NCBI RefSeq assembly: GCF_009729205.1
Contig: NZ_VTHB01000001.1
Location: 372,001-436,000, forward strand
Direction: 5' to 3'
Source: Mycobacteroides sp. CBMA 271
Lineage (GTDB): Bacteria > Actinomycetota > Actinomycetes > Mycobacteriales > Mycobacteriaceae
DNA: 64,000 nt
In this document: piece by piece, positions 9,092-17,166 of the stretch
Layout: every line of letters begins with the position of its first letter
Position numbering within the stretch: position 1 is the first letter of the stretch
The notes under the pieces: model-generated
The model's database searches: none
The model's input: the letters and a program-made list of their open reading frames with translations, nothing else
Told to the model about the DNA's origin: nothing
Translations under genes and position numbers: made by a program

Positions 9092-9185
9092 GCCGCTCAG
9101 CGCACTCGAAAAGTGTTCGCCTGAACAGAAATTCGCTGATCTGCGCGAAGCGCCTCCTGAGCTCCGATGATCACGCCCTTCCCTG

Positions 9186-9710
9186 TCAGCTGTCGGGCTC
9201 GAATCGGGAGGGAGTGGGGAAGTCGGCGAGAGTTGCCAGGTGATTTAGCAGAGATTGATAGGCCGATGCCAAAGTCCCGGCCTGGTCGGGGGTGAGCTGG
9301 TCGATGAAGTGTCTTCGCACGCGATCGACTTGTCCGGGGACCGCACGCTTTAAGGCTGACAGCCCGTCGTCGGTGAGGTGCGCGAAGGCGCCGCGTCGAT
9401 CGGTGACATTTCCCGTGCGCTCGACCAGACCGCGTGCCTCCATTCGCCTCACTTGATGTGAAATACGGCTTCGCGACCAACCCAGCGATGCAGCGAGGCC
9501 GCCCATCGACAGCCTCGCGTCTTCGGCGTCCGCCAGCGTGATTAAGACGTAGTAGTCCACGAGCGAAAGCCCCGACTCTTGAGTAAGTTCTCGTTCTATC
9601 TGGGCAAATAGCAGACTCGTTACTTTCACTTGCCCCTGCCAGGCCCTGTCTTCGGCCTCATTTAGCCAGTTCACATGCTCAAGATCTGTTGCCCATTCGC
9701 GGTCGCGCAT
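9186..9710 (-). CDS. MarR-family transcriptional regulator
   Basis: 174 residues. The winged HTH is evident as YYVLITLADAEDARLSMGGL, then ASLGWSRSRISHQVRRMEARGLVER with the wing VTDRRGAFAHLTDDG. The flanking helices form the dimerisation region. It is divergent from the SDR/Old Yellow Enzyme pair across about 450 bp. A palindromic TTGA/TCAA site near the SDR promoter (10066-10079) is a plausible binding site, but the regulator could also act elsewhere. Confidence 0.88.
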   Translation of the reverse strand: MRDREWATDLEHVNWLNEAEDRAWQGQVKVTSLLFAQIERELTQESGLSLVDYYVLITLADAEDARLSMGGLAASLGWSRSRISHQVRRMEARGLVERTGNVTDRRGAFAHLTDDGLSALKRAVPGQVDRVRRHFIDQLTPDQAGTLASAYQSLLNHLATLADFPTPSRFEPDS

Positions 9711-10162
9711 AGCTCTTAGCTTACTGGGTCCCGAGTGCCTGCCAAAGGATCGGTGTTTGCCAGTTCGACACCTCTTTCATATGAGCATTCGCATTGGCGT
9801 AGAGAAAAGCCGACGATTTATCTCAAAATTAGGTCTAGCCAGGTAATGAAAAACGCGAGAAATGATGACAGCCGCAAGACTTGGCCCATTGCTGCGCCGC
9901 TGGCCGGATGTTCATCTCTCGGCCGTCGAAAGGCTAATCCTGCGCTGCCCGGCAGTCCTGAGGGGGCACCGCGTAGCTGGCCCGCCGAACGTGTAGGGCC
10001 CGGCAGCGACAAGCACGCCTGTGCCGGGCGTCCGTTCGACAGCAGGCCGGTTCTATGTCAATATGGTTGACGTATCAACTTGTTAGCGCAGGATGAGGTT
10101 GCGGAGCCTACCGAGGCTTGTAGACGTGGCCGGCGGCCTGCGCAAGTCAGAAGGAGCGGACG
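9711..10162. other. 452-bp intergenic region between MarR and SDR
   Basis: No convincing gene. The first 150 bp are noticeably AT-richer (runs such as TTTATCTCAAAATTAGG). A GC-rich 8-bp stem (GCCCGGCA at 9998-10005 with TGCCGGGC at 10022-10029) and the operator at 10066-10079 follow. An open frame of 111 codons from 9735 lacks a ribosome site and has a Ser/Pro/Arg-rich composition typical of chance frames. Confidence 0.5.
10066..10079. promoter_or_regulatory. candidate MarR/TetR-type operator upstream of SDR
   Basis: GTTGA-CGTA-TCAAC, a perfect 14-bp interrupted palindrome, preceded by an overlapping second inverted repeat TCAA-TATGG-TTGA ending at 10070. It lies 84 bp upstream of the SDR start, where its TTGACG could also serve as a -35 element. 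Assignment to the divergent MarR protein is inference. Confidence 0.45.
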
Positions 10163-10900
10163 ATGCAGTTAGCAGGCAAGAAGGCGTTGGTTACCGGCGG
10201 CGGGCGCGGTATGGGGGCTGCTACGGCAGTTCGCCTGGCTCGGGAGGGCGCGGATGTAGCGATTACCTATGCAAGTAACGCGGCCCGCGCCGAGGCCGTG
10301 GTTGACCAGATCACGGGACTCGGCCGTACCGCGGTGGCAATCAATGCCGATAGTGCCGACGCCGCCGCGTTGGCCGCAGCGGTGGACGAGGCAGCTCAGC
10401 TGCTCGGCGGGCTGGACATTTTGGTGAGTAACGCCGGCCGATACCCGGGTGGGAGGATCGAAGATTTCGAAGTGGCTGAAATCGATTCGATCTTTGCGCT
10501 GCACGTGCGGGCCGTGTTCGTTGCGGTGCAAGCGGCGCTGAACTACATGGGCAGCGGCGGCCGGATCATTACGATCGGCAGCGTATCGGCCGAGCGGGCG
10601 TCATATCCCGGACAGACGTTGTACGCCTCGAGCAAGGCTGCGCTGCTAGGCCTTAACCGTGCCCTGGCGCGCGAACTCGGGCCGCGTGGCATTACCTCAG
10701 TGGTCGTACAGCCCGGTCCGACGGACACGGAACTCAATCCCGGCGACAGCCCGTGGGCCGATGATGTCCGCGCTCTCACCGCGATCGGCAAGTTCGCCGA
10801 TCCAGACCACATCGCCGATGTGGTTGCCTTTCTGGCTGGACCCTCAGGGGAATTCATCACCGGTTCGGCGGTCACCGTGGACGGCGGCGTCAACGCATGA
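10163..10900 (+). CDS. short-chain dehydrogenase/reductase (SDR)
   Basis: 245 residues, classical SDR length. Seen: the nucleotide-binding TGGGRGMGAATA near residue 11, LVSNAGR near 89, a catalytic Ser in TIGSVSAERASY, and YASSK (about 153) giving the Tyr-x-x-x-Lys pair; it ends with ITGSAVTVDGGVNA. Absence of an acidic residue right after strand 2 and the Arg/Thr-rich cofactor loop suggest NADP(H), which is inference. Start ATG at 10163 has AGAAGGAG upstream (GTCAGAAGGAGCGGACG). It is followed by a strong hairpin and then the Old Yellow Enzyme gene on the same strand. Confidence 0.88.
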   Translation: MQLAGKKALVTGGGRGMGAATAVRLAREGADVAITYASNAARAEAVVDQITGLGRTAVAINADSADAAALAAAVDEAAQLLGGLDILVSNAGRYPGGRIEDFEVAEIDSIFALHVRAVFVAVQAALNYMGSGGRIITIGSVSAERASYPGQTLYASSKAALLGLNRALARELGPRGITSVVVQPGPTDTELNPGDSPWADDVRALTAIGKFADPDHIADVVAFLAGPSGEFITGSAVTVDGGVNA

Positions 10901-10905
10901 CCACC

Positions 10906-10942
10906 CAGCCCATTCCACCAACGCGCTGGTGGAATGGGGCTG
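10906..10942 (+). terminator. hairpin after SDR gene
   Basis: CAGCCCATTCCACCA (10906-10920), 6-nt loop, and TGGTGGAATGGGGCTG (10927-10942): 15 paired bases with one bulge, starting 5 nt after the SDR stop. There is no U-run behind it, so it may be a mycobacterial-style weak terminator or an RNA 3'-end stabiliser that sets the SDR:OYE ratio. Confidence 0.55.
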
Positions 10943-11068
10943 CCCGTGGACGGTGACTTTCTCGTCAACCCGCCCACCTAAGACGCCATTGGCAGGTCTC
11001 GGCCCAAGCCCGATGCAAAACATTTACCCGACCAAATCAGTAACGACACGAAGGGCGGAACAATAGCC

Positions 11069-12172
11069 ATGTCCACCGCATTCGACCCGATCACCCTTAC
11101 CAACGGGCTAGAGCTTCCCAACCGGATTGTGATGGCTCCACTGACGCGGCGCCGAGCATACGGCCCGGGACTCTCGGCGACGCCGCTGATGGCGGACTAC
11201 TACGAGCAACGCGTCAGCGCGGGCCTCATCGTCTCGGAGGCACTACACCCGAACCGCCATGGACAGGCCTACACCAACGAGCCGGGCTTTCACAGCCAGC
11301 AGCAGATCGAATCATGGCAACCGGTCATTGACCGGGTGCACAACGCCGGCGGCAGAATCTACGCGCAATTCATGCACGGCGGCAGGCACAGTCACCCAGA
11401 GTTGCCGGAGTTGCGTGAACACGGTCTGCACCCGCTGGCCCCCTCGCCTATCGCCGGACCGGGCCAAATCCGCATCACGATTCCCGAGCCGGCCCTGCGG
11501 GTGCCACTTCCACAGCCGCGGGAGATGACCGTCGCTGACATCGGAGCTACCATCAACGATTTCGCGACGGCCGCCGAGAACGCCATGGCGATCGGCTTCG
11601 ACGGGGTGGAACTGCACGGTGCATACGGCTACCTGATCCAACAATTCCTTGCCAACAGCACAAATATGCGCACCGACCAGTACGGCGGATCAATCGACGG
11701 TCAGGTACGGTTCGCTCTCGAACTAGTTAACGCAGTGGCAGAGCGCATCGGCGCCAATAACTTGGCATTGCGCATCAGTCCGGGAATGTCTGACATGGGA
11801 ATCATCGAGTCAGAAATCGATAAATTGTACTTGACACTCGTGCGCGGGCTGCCCGCCGATCTTTCTTATCTACATATTTTCGAATGGCCCGGCTATCGAT
11901 CAGTGACAGAAAACATTCGCCGCATTTGGCCCGGACTACTTGTCCTGAACCCACATGAAACGTCCGCCGATTGGCCCGCCGGGCCCGCCGCGATAAAAAT
12001 CGTCAGCGACGGGCTTGCAGACATGGTGTCCTACGGCTCAATGTTTATTTCGAACCCAGACCTCGTACACCGCTTACGGGTTGGCGCCCCGCTAGCCCCC
12101 GACGATCACTCCACCCACTACCACGGCGACCACAGGGGATACACCGATTACGCCACCTTCGAACAAGCGTGA
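11069..12172 (+). CDS. alkene reductase, Old Yellow Enzyme family
   Basis: 367 residues, standard size of the FMN-dependent OYE/NADH:flavin oxidoreductase barrel that reduces activated C=C bonds. Seen: NRIVMAPLTRRRA near residue 16, the QLMHGGRHSHPE-equivalent QFMHGGRHSHPE near 100, FDGVELHGAYGYLIQQFL near 180, RTDQYGGSIDGQVRFALELV near 205, and the late phosphate-binding region DMVSYGSMFISNPDLVHRL. The HxxN/HxxH ligand-binding pair is represented by HGAY in ELHGAYGYL. It probably works with the upstream SDR on a shared substrate class (enone or quinone detoxification), inferred from clustering. Confidence 0.9.
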   Translation: MSTAFDPITLTNGLELPNRIVMAPLTRRRAYGPGLSATPLMADYYEQRVSAGLIVSEALHPNRHGQAYTNEPGFHSQQQIESWQPVIDRVHNAGGRIYAQFMHGGRHSHPELPELREHGLHPLAPSPIAGPGQIRITIPEPALRVPLPQPREMTVADIGATINDFATAAENAMAIGFDGVELHGAYGYLIQQFLANSTNMRTDQYGGSIDGQVRFALELVNAVAERIGANNLALRISPGMSDMGIIESEIDKLYLTLVRGLPADLSYLHIFEWPGYRSVTENIRRIWPGLLVLNPHETSADWPAGPAAIKIVSDGLADMVSYGSMFISNPDLVHRLRVGAPLAPDDHSTHYHGDHRGYTDYATFEQA

Positions 12173-12233
12173 TCAGGTTGGCCTCGCATCATGATCATCA
12201 TTCTCACTCTGGACTAGCTCTTGCCCTCACCGA

Positions 12234-12262
12234 CATCCTGTCGAACGCCGGTTCGAGTAGGA
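12234..12262 (+). repeat. imperfect hairpin upstream of terminator
   Basis: TCCTGTCGAAC (12236-12246), loop GCCG, GTTCGAGTAGGA (12251-12262), pairing with one small internal bulge. The GGTTCGAGT resembles a tRNA T-loop, but the required T-stem complement is absent. It may be part of the 3' UTR of the reductase. Confidence 0.4.
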
Positions 12263-12276
12263 CTCCCCTAACACGA

Positions 12277-12304
12277 GAAGGCCCCCGAGTACTCGGGGGC
12301 CTTC
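12277..12304. terminator. rho-independent terminator after Old Yellow Enzyme
   Basis: A perfect 28-bp palindrome: half-site GAAGGCCCCCGAGT followed by its exact complement ending CCTTC, then TTTGTTGTGG. The GC-rich stem and T-rich tail make this the strongest intrinsic terminator in the window. It closes the SDR/OYE unit and marks the left boundary of the island. Confidence 0.85.
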
Positions 12305-12335
12305 TTTGTTGTGGAGCTAACTGTCATATTCAGAC

Positions 12336-12400
12336 TGTCTTCCTTGTTATCTGTACGCCGTTTCATCCGCATTTGAGACGAGGAGTGTCTTCCTTATCTC
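12336..12400. repeat. direct repeats at island left end
   Basis: TGTCTTCCTT occurs at 12336-12345 and again at 12386-12395, exactly 50 bp apart, each followed by (GT)TATCT. The first is followed by GTTATCTGTAC (12346-12356), which recurs in the same orientation at 17249-17259 next to the tmRNA 3' end. Possible recombinase arm or att remnants. Confidence 0.35.
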
Positions 12401-12423
12401 GACCACTTTCCGACCTCGGTAGA

Positions 12424-13386
12424 TCACTCGGGCACCGGGACTCCGCCGATCGCGCACCACTCCGCGAGCGCGCCTCCTAGTCGGTCCTGCACCCACAATT
12501 CCGGCACGTTCGCGTACCAAGCCAGCCTGCGGAGGTGGGTCCGCGTCGCAATCGCGGCGAGCACCGTCACCTTGGCCGTGGTGCCTGGTGATGAGTGCAT
12601 GGCTCTCGTCGGCACACCGTTCACGGATCGACCGGTGGGAATGGCTTCCGAGACACCTGCGTGGCCGAATCGGCTGTGCGTCGCCGCAGAGAGCAACGTG
12701 TACGGCAGACCCGACTGCTGTCCAAGACCGGCTGCCGCGAACATGTCCCGAACGACTTCGGTCTCCGATGGTGGCCCGTCCCGGCGGCCCTGACCCGAGC
12801 GGACCAGATATGGCGCGTCCCAGTCCTTCGCGTTCTTCTTGCGCGCGGGTCGCAGGCCGGCAGTCGCACCGATCGCCACGTAATCAGCCGTCCGCGTGGC
12901 GATGTCGGCCTGCGAACCCGGGTCGCCGAAGTCCCAAGGGGTTCGGTAGAGGGCGTCCAATTCCTCGTTCAGGTAGCGCTGCAGTCGTTCCTCCAGTGTC
13001 GCGCCGCCGAGGATGAACCACGCCTTCGCGGCGGCCACGGCGCAGGTCCGTGCCAAGGGGAACGGCGCGAAGAAAACCTTCGGTACCGGCAAGAGCGCGG
13101 CGATCCCGCGGAGAAGGTCGCACTGCACACCGACCGCGCGGATCTGATTCCCGGATAGGCCCGTCAGCGCGTCCCTGGTCTTGGTGCCGGGGTGCTGTTC
13201 GTTGGCTGCGTGGTCGCGTAGCGCCTCACTCCCGATCGAGAAGGGATACGCGAGTTCGTCCTTGAGTAGATCCTCCACCGCCGAGGCAAAACGGAGGACT
13301 GTGTCGGCGAGCTTCGTGTACGGATCGAGCGGGACGCCGGGCGTGTGGTTCATCGTGTTCTGAGTCATGTGCCGGAACGTACGCAT
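12424..13386 (-). CDS. hypothetical protein, island gene A
   Basis: 320 residues; I do not recognise the family. It appears alpha-helical and soluble, with a helix-rich start (YTKLADTVLRFASAVEDLLK), an FPLARTCAVAAAKAWFILGG region near residue 110 and ERLQRYLNEELDALYRTPWDF. Later come PYTLLSAATHSRFGHAGVSE near 225 and a Trp-rich end. The RxxxE/aA.aW...R..R.L rhythm recalls uncharacterised helical proteins found around restriction and defence genes; that is only an impression. It lies 65 bp downstream of the AlbA_2 gene on the same strand, so probably one operon. The start is uncertain: ATGs at 13386, 13368 and 13353 lack a clear ribosome site. Confidence 0.65.
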   Translation of the reverse strand: MRTFRHMTQNTMNHTPGVPLDPYTKLADTVLRFASAVEDLLKDELAYPFSIGSEALRDHAANEQHPGTKTRDALTGLSGNQIRAVGVQCDLLRGIAALLPVPKVFFAPFPLARTCAVAAAKAWFILGGATLEERLQRYLNEELDALYRTPWDFGDPGSQADIATRTADYVAIGATAGLRPARKKNAKDWDAPYLVRSGQGRRDGPPSETEVVRDMFAAAGLGQQSGLPYTLLSAATHSRFGHAGVSEAIPTGRSVNGVPTRAMHSSPGTTAKVTVLAAIATRTHLRRLAWYANVPELWVQDRLGGALAEWCAIGGVPVPE

Positions 13387-13451
13387 CGGGAGTGCACGGA
13401 ACGGTTCACTCGACTTGATGTGATGGCCAATACCGGAGCAGCGTCACGCCC

Positions 13452-14699
13452 CTATGCCTCCGTCGGATCGGGATCCGTGATCACGTGCAGATGGCTTATC
13501 CCGCCCTGGTTGACGCAGTCCTGCGCGAGCTCATGCACCTGTTGATGGAACTCCGTGTCAGAGGCAGCCGCATAAATCGTCGACCGCACTCGCGTGTAAC
13601 TCGATAGCGGTGTCGAGACTCCGTCGTAGATGAATCCGTGCCCGTCGATGGTCAATATCGTGAGCGGCTGCTCACCTGTCCATACGACTCCCACGCATAC
13701 GTCGTACTCCCCGTGGTGCAGTGCCGCAGCTGTTGCACGGGTAAGGGCGGTGAAGTCCGCGATGGCGGCTTCGATCCCCGGAGCCTCGACCTCCCGGCCA
13801 TCAAAATTCTCGCCACTGCTCTTCCGGTGCCCGCCGACTGCCGCCGCCAGTGTGACCGAGCCATCGTGGTGCACAGAAGCCCACGCCTCCCTCCACCGCG
13901 AACTTTCACCGGTGGCGTTGTTGGGTGCGACCCACCGCCGCAGGCCCGGCCGCGGGTTGAGGCGGTCGATGTTCTCGAGAGGATGTACGGCGTTGCGGTT
14001 CGAGTACGTGAGCGTGATCTTCTCCCCTTGCTTGAAGATCGCTTGCGCCTCTTCACGCGTAGAGCGAACGAGCGCCCCAGGTATACGCGGGTGCGCGACG
14101 GCGATCAGCCAGGCGCGGTTCGCGGTGTCACGACCCGCAGTGGCCTCGGCGTACAGCGAGTCGATCGCCTCGTTGGATCGGCGCTGCTCATCGAAGCGCG
14201 CCCGATACGTGGCTTGGATCTGCCGTTCCTTCATCCACACTGTGTCGGCGTTGTTCCGGACCGGGGCGCCGAAGTACTCGCCCCGGTAGATCAGGTGCGG
14301 GCCGTCCACACTGGGGGGAACGATGACCGCAACCGCACGGGGATTGGCGCCCAGCTGGTGGATCTCGAGTCCGAACACCGGCGGTGTGATCGCCGTGATC
14401 GCAGCGCTGTGGAGGGCGCGCTCATGGACTTCGTTCAGGATCCCGGTGTCTTTGCGGCCGGTCGCCACCTTCTGGTCCTCTTCGACTCCGTACACGATCA
14501 TGCCGCCGCCGCTGTTCGCCATCGCCGCGATGTCCTTGGGGAAGTCGGTCTGTGGGAGGCCCTTCGCGGGTGGGAGCTCGGACTTCCAGTCGAGGTCGTC
14601 CGTCTCGACGACGCCCGCTGTGATTGCGCCATCGAGGATCTCATCGGTCAGTGCACTCGGAGCGAGACCGAGGCTACGGTGCAGGGCGGTGAAACTCAC
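13452..14699 (-). CDS. AlbA_2 (Schlafen AlbA-like) domain protein, island gene B
   Basis: 415 residues from the GTG at 14699, which I prefer to an upstream ATG at 14786 because it leads straight into SFTALHRSLGL and an acidic helix. The N-terminal domain (about 30-180) matches AlbA_2/Schlafen-like putative nucleic-acid-binding domains: LDWKSELPP, then FPKDIAAMANSGGGMIVYGV, then a late GPHLIYRGEYFGAPVRNNADTVWM strand region. The second half (about 190-415) is unrecognised. AlbA_2 proteins include transcription regulators and defence proteins. Gene A follows downstream. The divergent promoter region is shared with the DUF4365-like pair. Confidence 0.7.
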   Translation of the reverse strand: MSFTALHRSLGLAPSALTDEILDGAITAGVVETDDLDWKSELPPAKGLPQTDFPKDIAAMANSGGGMIVYGVEEDQKVATGRKDTGILNEVHERALHSAAITAITPPVFGLEIHQLGANPRAVAVIVPPSVDGPHLIYRGEYFGAPVRNNADTVWMKERQIQATYRARFDEQRRSNEAIDSLYAEATAGRDTANRAWLIAVAHPRIPGALVRSTREEAQAIFKQGEKITLTYSNRNAVHPLENIDRLNPRPGLRRWVAPNNATGESSRWREAWASVHHDGSVTLAAAVGGHRKSSGENFDGREVEAPGIEAAIADFTALTRATAAALHHGEYDVCVGVVWTGEQPLTILTIDGHGFIYDGVSTPLSSYTRVRSTIYAAASDTEFHQQVHELAQDCVNQGGISHLHVITDPDPTEA

Positions 14700-15048
14700 C
14701 GGACAAGGGTAGGCACTCGTCGACCACATCTTCGGCGCAACCGAGGGCGAGTCTGGAATCGTTTGGCAGGCCGCCGCCACCAACATGGACGAAGACCAGT
14801 AGACGGGCCTCGTCTTCGACGGGGTACCGTCGCGGACCTCGCCGACGGCCCATTCTCACCTGCGTGACGGTACTGATTGATCGCGTCTGGGACGCCGAAC
14901 ACCGCTGCTGTTGCGGCGTGCGGGGGTCTGATCCATGGGGCGCCACCATCGATGTCCCTGGAATTGATGCGTCCGGTGGTTAGTCTGCCCGGATGGGAGT
15001 TGGTCATCCGCGGCGTATCCGCGCGCCGCTGGGCCCATGGGAGGCCGC
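14700..15048. other. 349-bp divergent intergenic region inside the island
   Basis: Separates gene B (leftward) from the DUF4365-like gene (rightward). Frames across it have no ribosome sites or family resemblance. Promoters for both directions must lie here, but I see no clear operator palindrome. Confidence 0.5.
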
Positions 15049-15537
15049 GTGAGCCGGCTCGGACTCGGTGTCGACGGCGCGAAGTCGCGCTACAGCCAGG
15101 CCTACCTCTCGGCGATCTGCTCCCAGTCGGGGCACACACTGCAGGAGGGCCGGCAGGATGAGGACTGCTGGGCGGTGGACACCACCGTTGACCTGTCCGC
15201 CGCGCCCGTTCTAGTCCAACTCAAGTGCACGTCGTCTCCGACGGCGACGCGAAAGGGCGACTACCGGATCCAGTTGAAACAGCACTGGGTGGACAGCTGG
15301 ACGGTCAAGATGGTGCCAGTCTACGTGATGTTGGTTGTCGTACCCCCGCTGCAAGATGAGTGGATCGAGCAGTCCGACGCCCAGACGGTGCACCGGACTC
15401 ACGCGTACTGGGAGAGGTTCAATCCAAAGACGCACAAGAAGTCAATCGTGCTGCCGAAGAGTCAACGCTTCCAAGCGTCGACTCTCACGACCTGGGAGAC
15501 GCAGTTGAACGATGTCTTCGCGGGAGGGGCCCCATGA
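15049..15537 (+). CDS. DUF4365-like protein, island gene C
   Basis: 162 residues from the GTG at 15049, which has GGGAGG six bases upstream; an ATG at 15037 is in frame. It matches the DUF4365 layout: an N-terminal helix (SRYSQAYLSAICSQSGHTL), an acidic residue in WAVDTTVDL followed by VLVQLKCTSS (D...QxK, the core of PD-(D/E)xK nuclease folds), a YRIQLKQHWVDSW strand/helix, VPVYVMLVVVPP, a YWERFNP segment and LTTWETQLN. DUF4365 is frequent in defence and mobile loci; nuclease activity is inferred from fold only. Its TGA overlaps the next start (ATGA), implying coupled translation with gene D. Confidence 0.65.
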   Translation: MSRLGLGVDGAKSRYSQAYLSAICSQSGHTLQEGRQDEDCWAVDTTVDLSAAPVLVQLKCTSSPTATRKGDYRIQLKQHWVDSWTVKMVPVYVMLVVVPPLQDEWIEQSDAQTVHRTHAYWERFNPKTHKKSIVLPKSQRFQASTLTTWETQLNDVFAGGAP

Positions 15538-16691
15538 GCGACTTCGGCGGGGTACGCCTCGACGATACGAACGCCTGGCTTACCGCGAACGGCTGGCATC
15601 AGGAGTCGGAGGGCCGCGGCGGGTGGATGTGGCTCAACGCTGCCCTGGATCGTCAGGTCGGTGTCGTCCGGAATCTCGGCAGTGATGAGCAGGCCCAGGC
15701 CGGGCTCGTCAGTCGGCTCGCCGCCGCGCACAACCGGGAAGTTGCGGATGTCGAGCGTGAGCTCCAGTTCTGGGGCGTCGACGTCACCTACGTCCGCGCT
15801 GCGAACGATGCGGTCATCGCCGACACAATCCCGCTCAACGCCGGCGCCGCGATGACGGAGTCCGCTCGTCTGATGTTCCGGTCCGCGGCGTCGGCAGCGC
15901 TTCGGCTGAGGCCGGTCATCAAGGGCGGGTACTCCAAGGCCGGAGACGCCGTGGCCGACTCGGTTCGGATGGGTCATACGATCAAGGGCTCGTACATCAT
16001 CCCTGTGGAGGTGCGCGTCGGAGACGCCGTGCCGGCCGACGATCCGGGCCGAGACCCTGACCAAGAGCAGTTACCGGGTCTGGAGACTGCGACCACGGTC
16101 GAGTCGCTGGAGCGTCGCATGACCCGCACGTTCGCCCAGGCGATGGCCGCGGTGCATGAGGAGATCGTGCAGCGGGAGAAGCTGCCGCAGGGAGACGCGC
16201 TCCTGCGGCTGGTCTCCCAGGGAGTCACCGCCGAGTTCGTCGACGCCGTCGCGCGGGTGCTGGACCACAGCGCCGTGGCGCAGCTGGACACAACGTTCCA
16301 GTGGGCGCAAGCTCAGTCCGCGCCGCGTGACGTCAGGGACACGGTGGCGATTCCGTCCGCGGCGAAGGACAAGATCCGTCGCACCGGCGTGGAACTCCGG
16401 TCGGGCAAGGTTCCGCGGACGGAGGTGTTCACCGGCCCTGTCGTTCGTGTAACCCATGAGCCGGAGGACAGCACGACCAACTTCGCGATCCGGACGTTCC
16501 GGGGAGGACGTCTCTGCCGCATCGAAGCGCTGACGACGATCTCGGTCGCGGAGGTCACCCAGTGGATGCGTGACGGCACCACGGTCCAGTTGCAAGGGTC
16601 GGTGCGACGCAGCGGTAGCGGTCTGTACATCCCGAAAGCAAAGGTGTCGGCACTCGTCCACCTGCCGGCTCAGATGGACCTCAACAGCTAA
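15534..16691 (+). CDS. uncharacterised protein translationally coupled to DUF4365-like gene, island gene D
   Basis: 385 residues; start fixed by the ATGA overlap with gene C. Three regions are visible. Residues 1-60 form a small alpha/beta unit (WLTANGWHQESEGRGGWMWL then a charged strand). Residues 60-150 include REVADVERELQFWGVDVTYV and SVRMGHTIKGSYIIPVEV, a pattern I associate with uncharacterised actinobacterial proteins containing a vrlGqTerGSyv motif. The C-terminal third (about 285-385; FTGPVVRVTHEPED, then TTVQLQGSVRRSGSGLYI) looks like a beta-rich OB-type module. No catalytic motif, signal or membrane segment is seen. The coupling suggests stoichiometric action with the putative nuclease C. 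Confidence 0.65.
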   Translation: MSDFGGVRLDDTNAWLTANGWHQESEGRGGWMWLNAALDRQVGVVRNLGSDEQAQAGLVSRLAAAHNREVADVERELQFWGVDVTYVRAANDAVIADTIPLNAGAAMTESARLMFRSAASAALRLRPVIKGGYSKAGDAVADSVRMGHTIKGSYIIPVEVRVGDAVPADDPGRDPDQEQLPGLETATTVESLERRMTRTFAQAMAAVHEEIVQREKLPQGDALLRLVSQGVTAEFVDAVARVLDHSAVAQLDTTFQWAQAQSAPRDVRDTVAIPSAAKDKIRRTGVELRSGKVPRTEVFTGPVVRVTHEPEDSTTNFAIRTFRGGRLCRIEALTTISVAEVTQWMRDGTTVQLQGSVRRSGSGLYIPKAKVSALVHLPAQMDLNS

Positions 16692-17161
16692 CCCCTGTGA
16701 ACCGTCCCCGGTACTGGATAGGTTGCAGGTCGAAGTGCGGCTCGCCGACCGGCCCGTCGTGCACGGTGAGCGTCGCAATTCGGGCGTCCAGGTCCATCCC
16801 GTGGAAGATCCAGATCGAGTACCGCTCCGGGTGCTTCCCCGAGTTCTGCACCTCGCGGGCTGTGATGAAGAAGCACGGGTCCGGTGACCTCGATGTCGTA
16901 GCCGGGGTTACTGGGCGGCATTCGCTCGACCGTCGCGTCCGGCTCATAGGCGCGTTGACGCCACGCGGTCAGCAGGTAGGGGTTGAGTCGGTCGCAGCCG
17001 TTCAGCGAGCCATCGTCATCGACGATGAACGGCCGTCCGTCGGGGACATCGTGTCGGTCGAGCGTCTTCACAACCGATGACCACGGGAGCGATGCCGCGC
17101 CATGGGGAGCACGCAGTGTTTCGCCCGCATGGGCGCTTCTCTGGACGACGACTATCCGCAT
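16681..17161 (-). pseudogene. chimeric, frameshifted remnant: integrase N-terminus joined to DUF3883-like C-terminus
   Basis: Reading from the ATG at 17161 (AAGGAGG eight bases upstream), MRIVVVQRSAHAGETLRAPH and later VPDGRPFIVDDDGSLNGCDR LNPYL resemble the N-terminal arm of tyrosine integrases. After about 90 residues the frame carries NPGYDIEV, the hallmark of DUF3883 domains from restriction-type proteins. Near 16875-16895 a one-base shift is needed to continue as CFFITAREVQNSGKHPERYS, ending at a TGA at 16681 that overlaps gene D's tail. The EVKG strand usual for DUF3883 is missing. I read this as deletion-fused debris beside ssrA, a common integration site. Confidence 0.55.
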
Positions 17162-17166
17162 GAAGA

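Noticed and set aside
9735..10070. 111-codon frame upstream of the SDR
   Set aside because: No ribosome site, no domain, composition like random high-GC sequence, overlaps promoter elements.
12248..12270. tRNA-like T-loop GGTTCGAGT
   Set aside because: No complementary T-stem, anticodon arm or acceptor; not a tRNA or tRNA 3' fragment.
13638..14867. 409-codon frame opposite the AlbA_2 gene
   Set aside because: The minus-strand protein has recognisable AlbA_2 motifs; this frame is arginine-rich noise.
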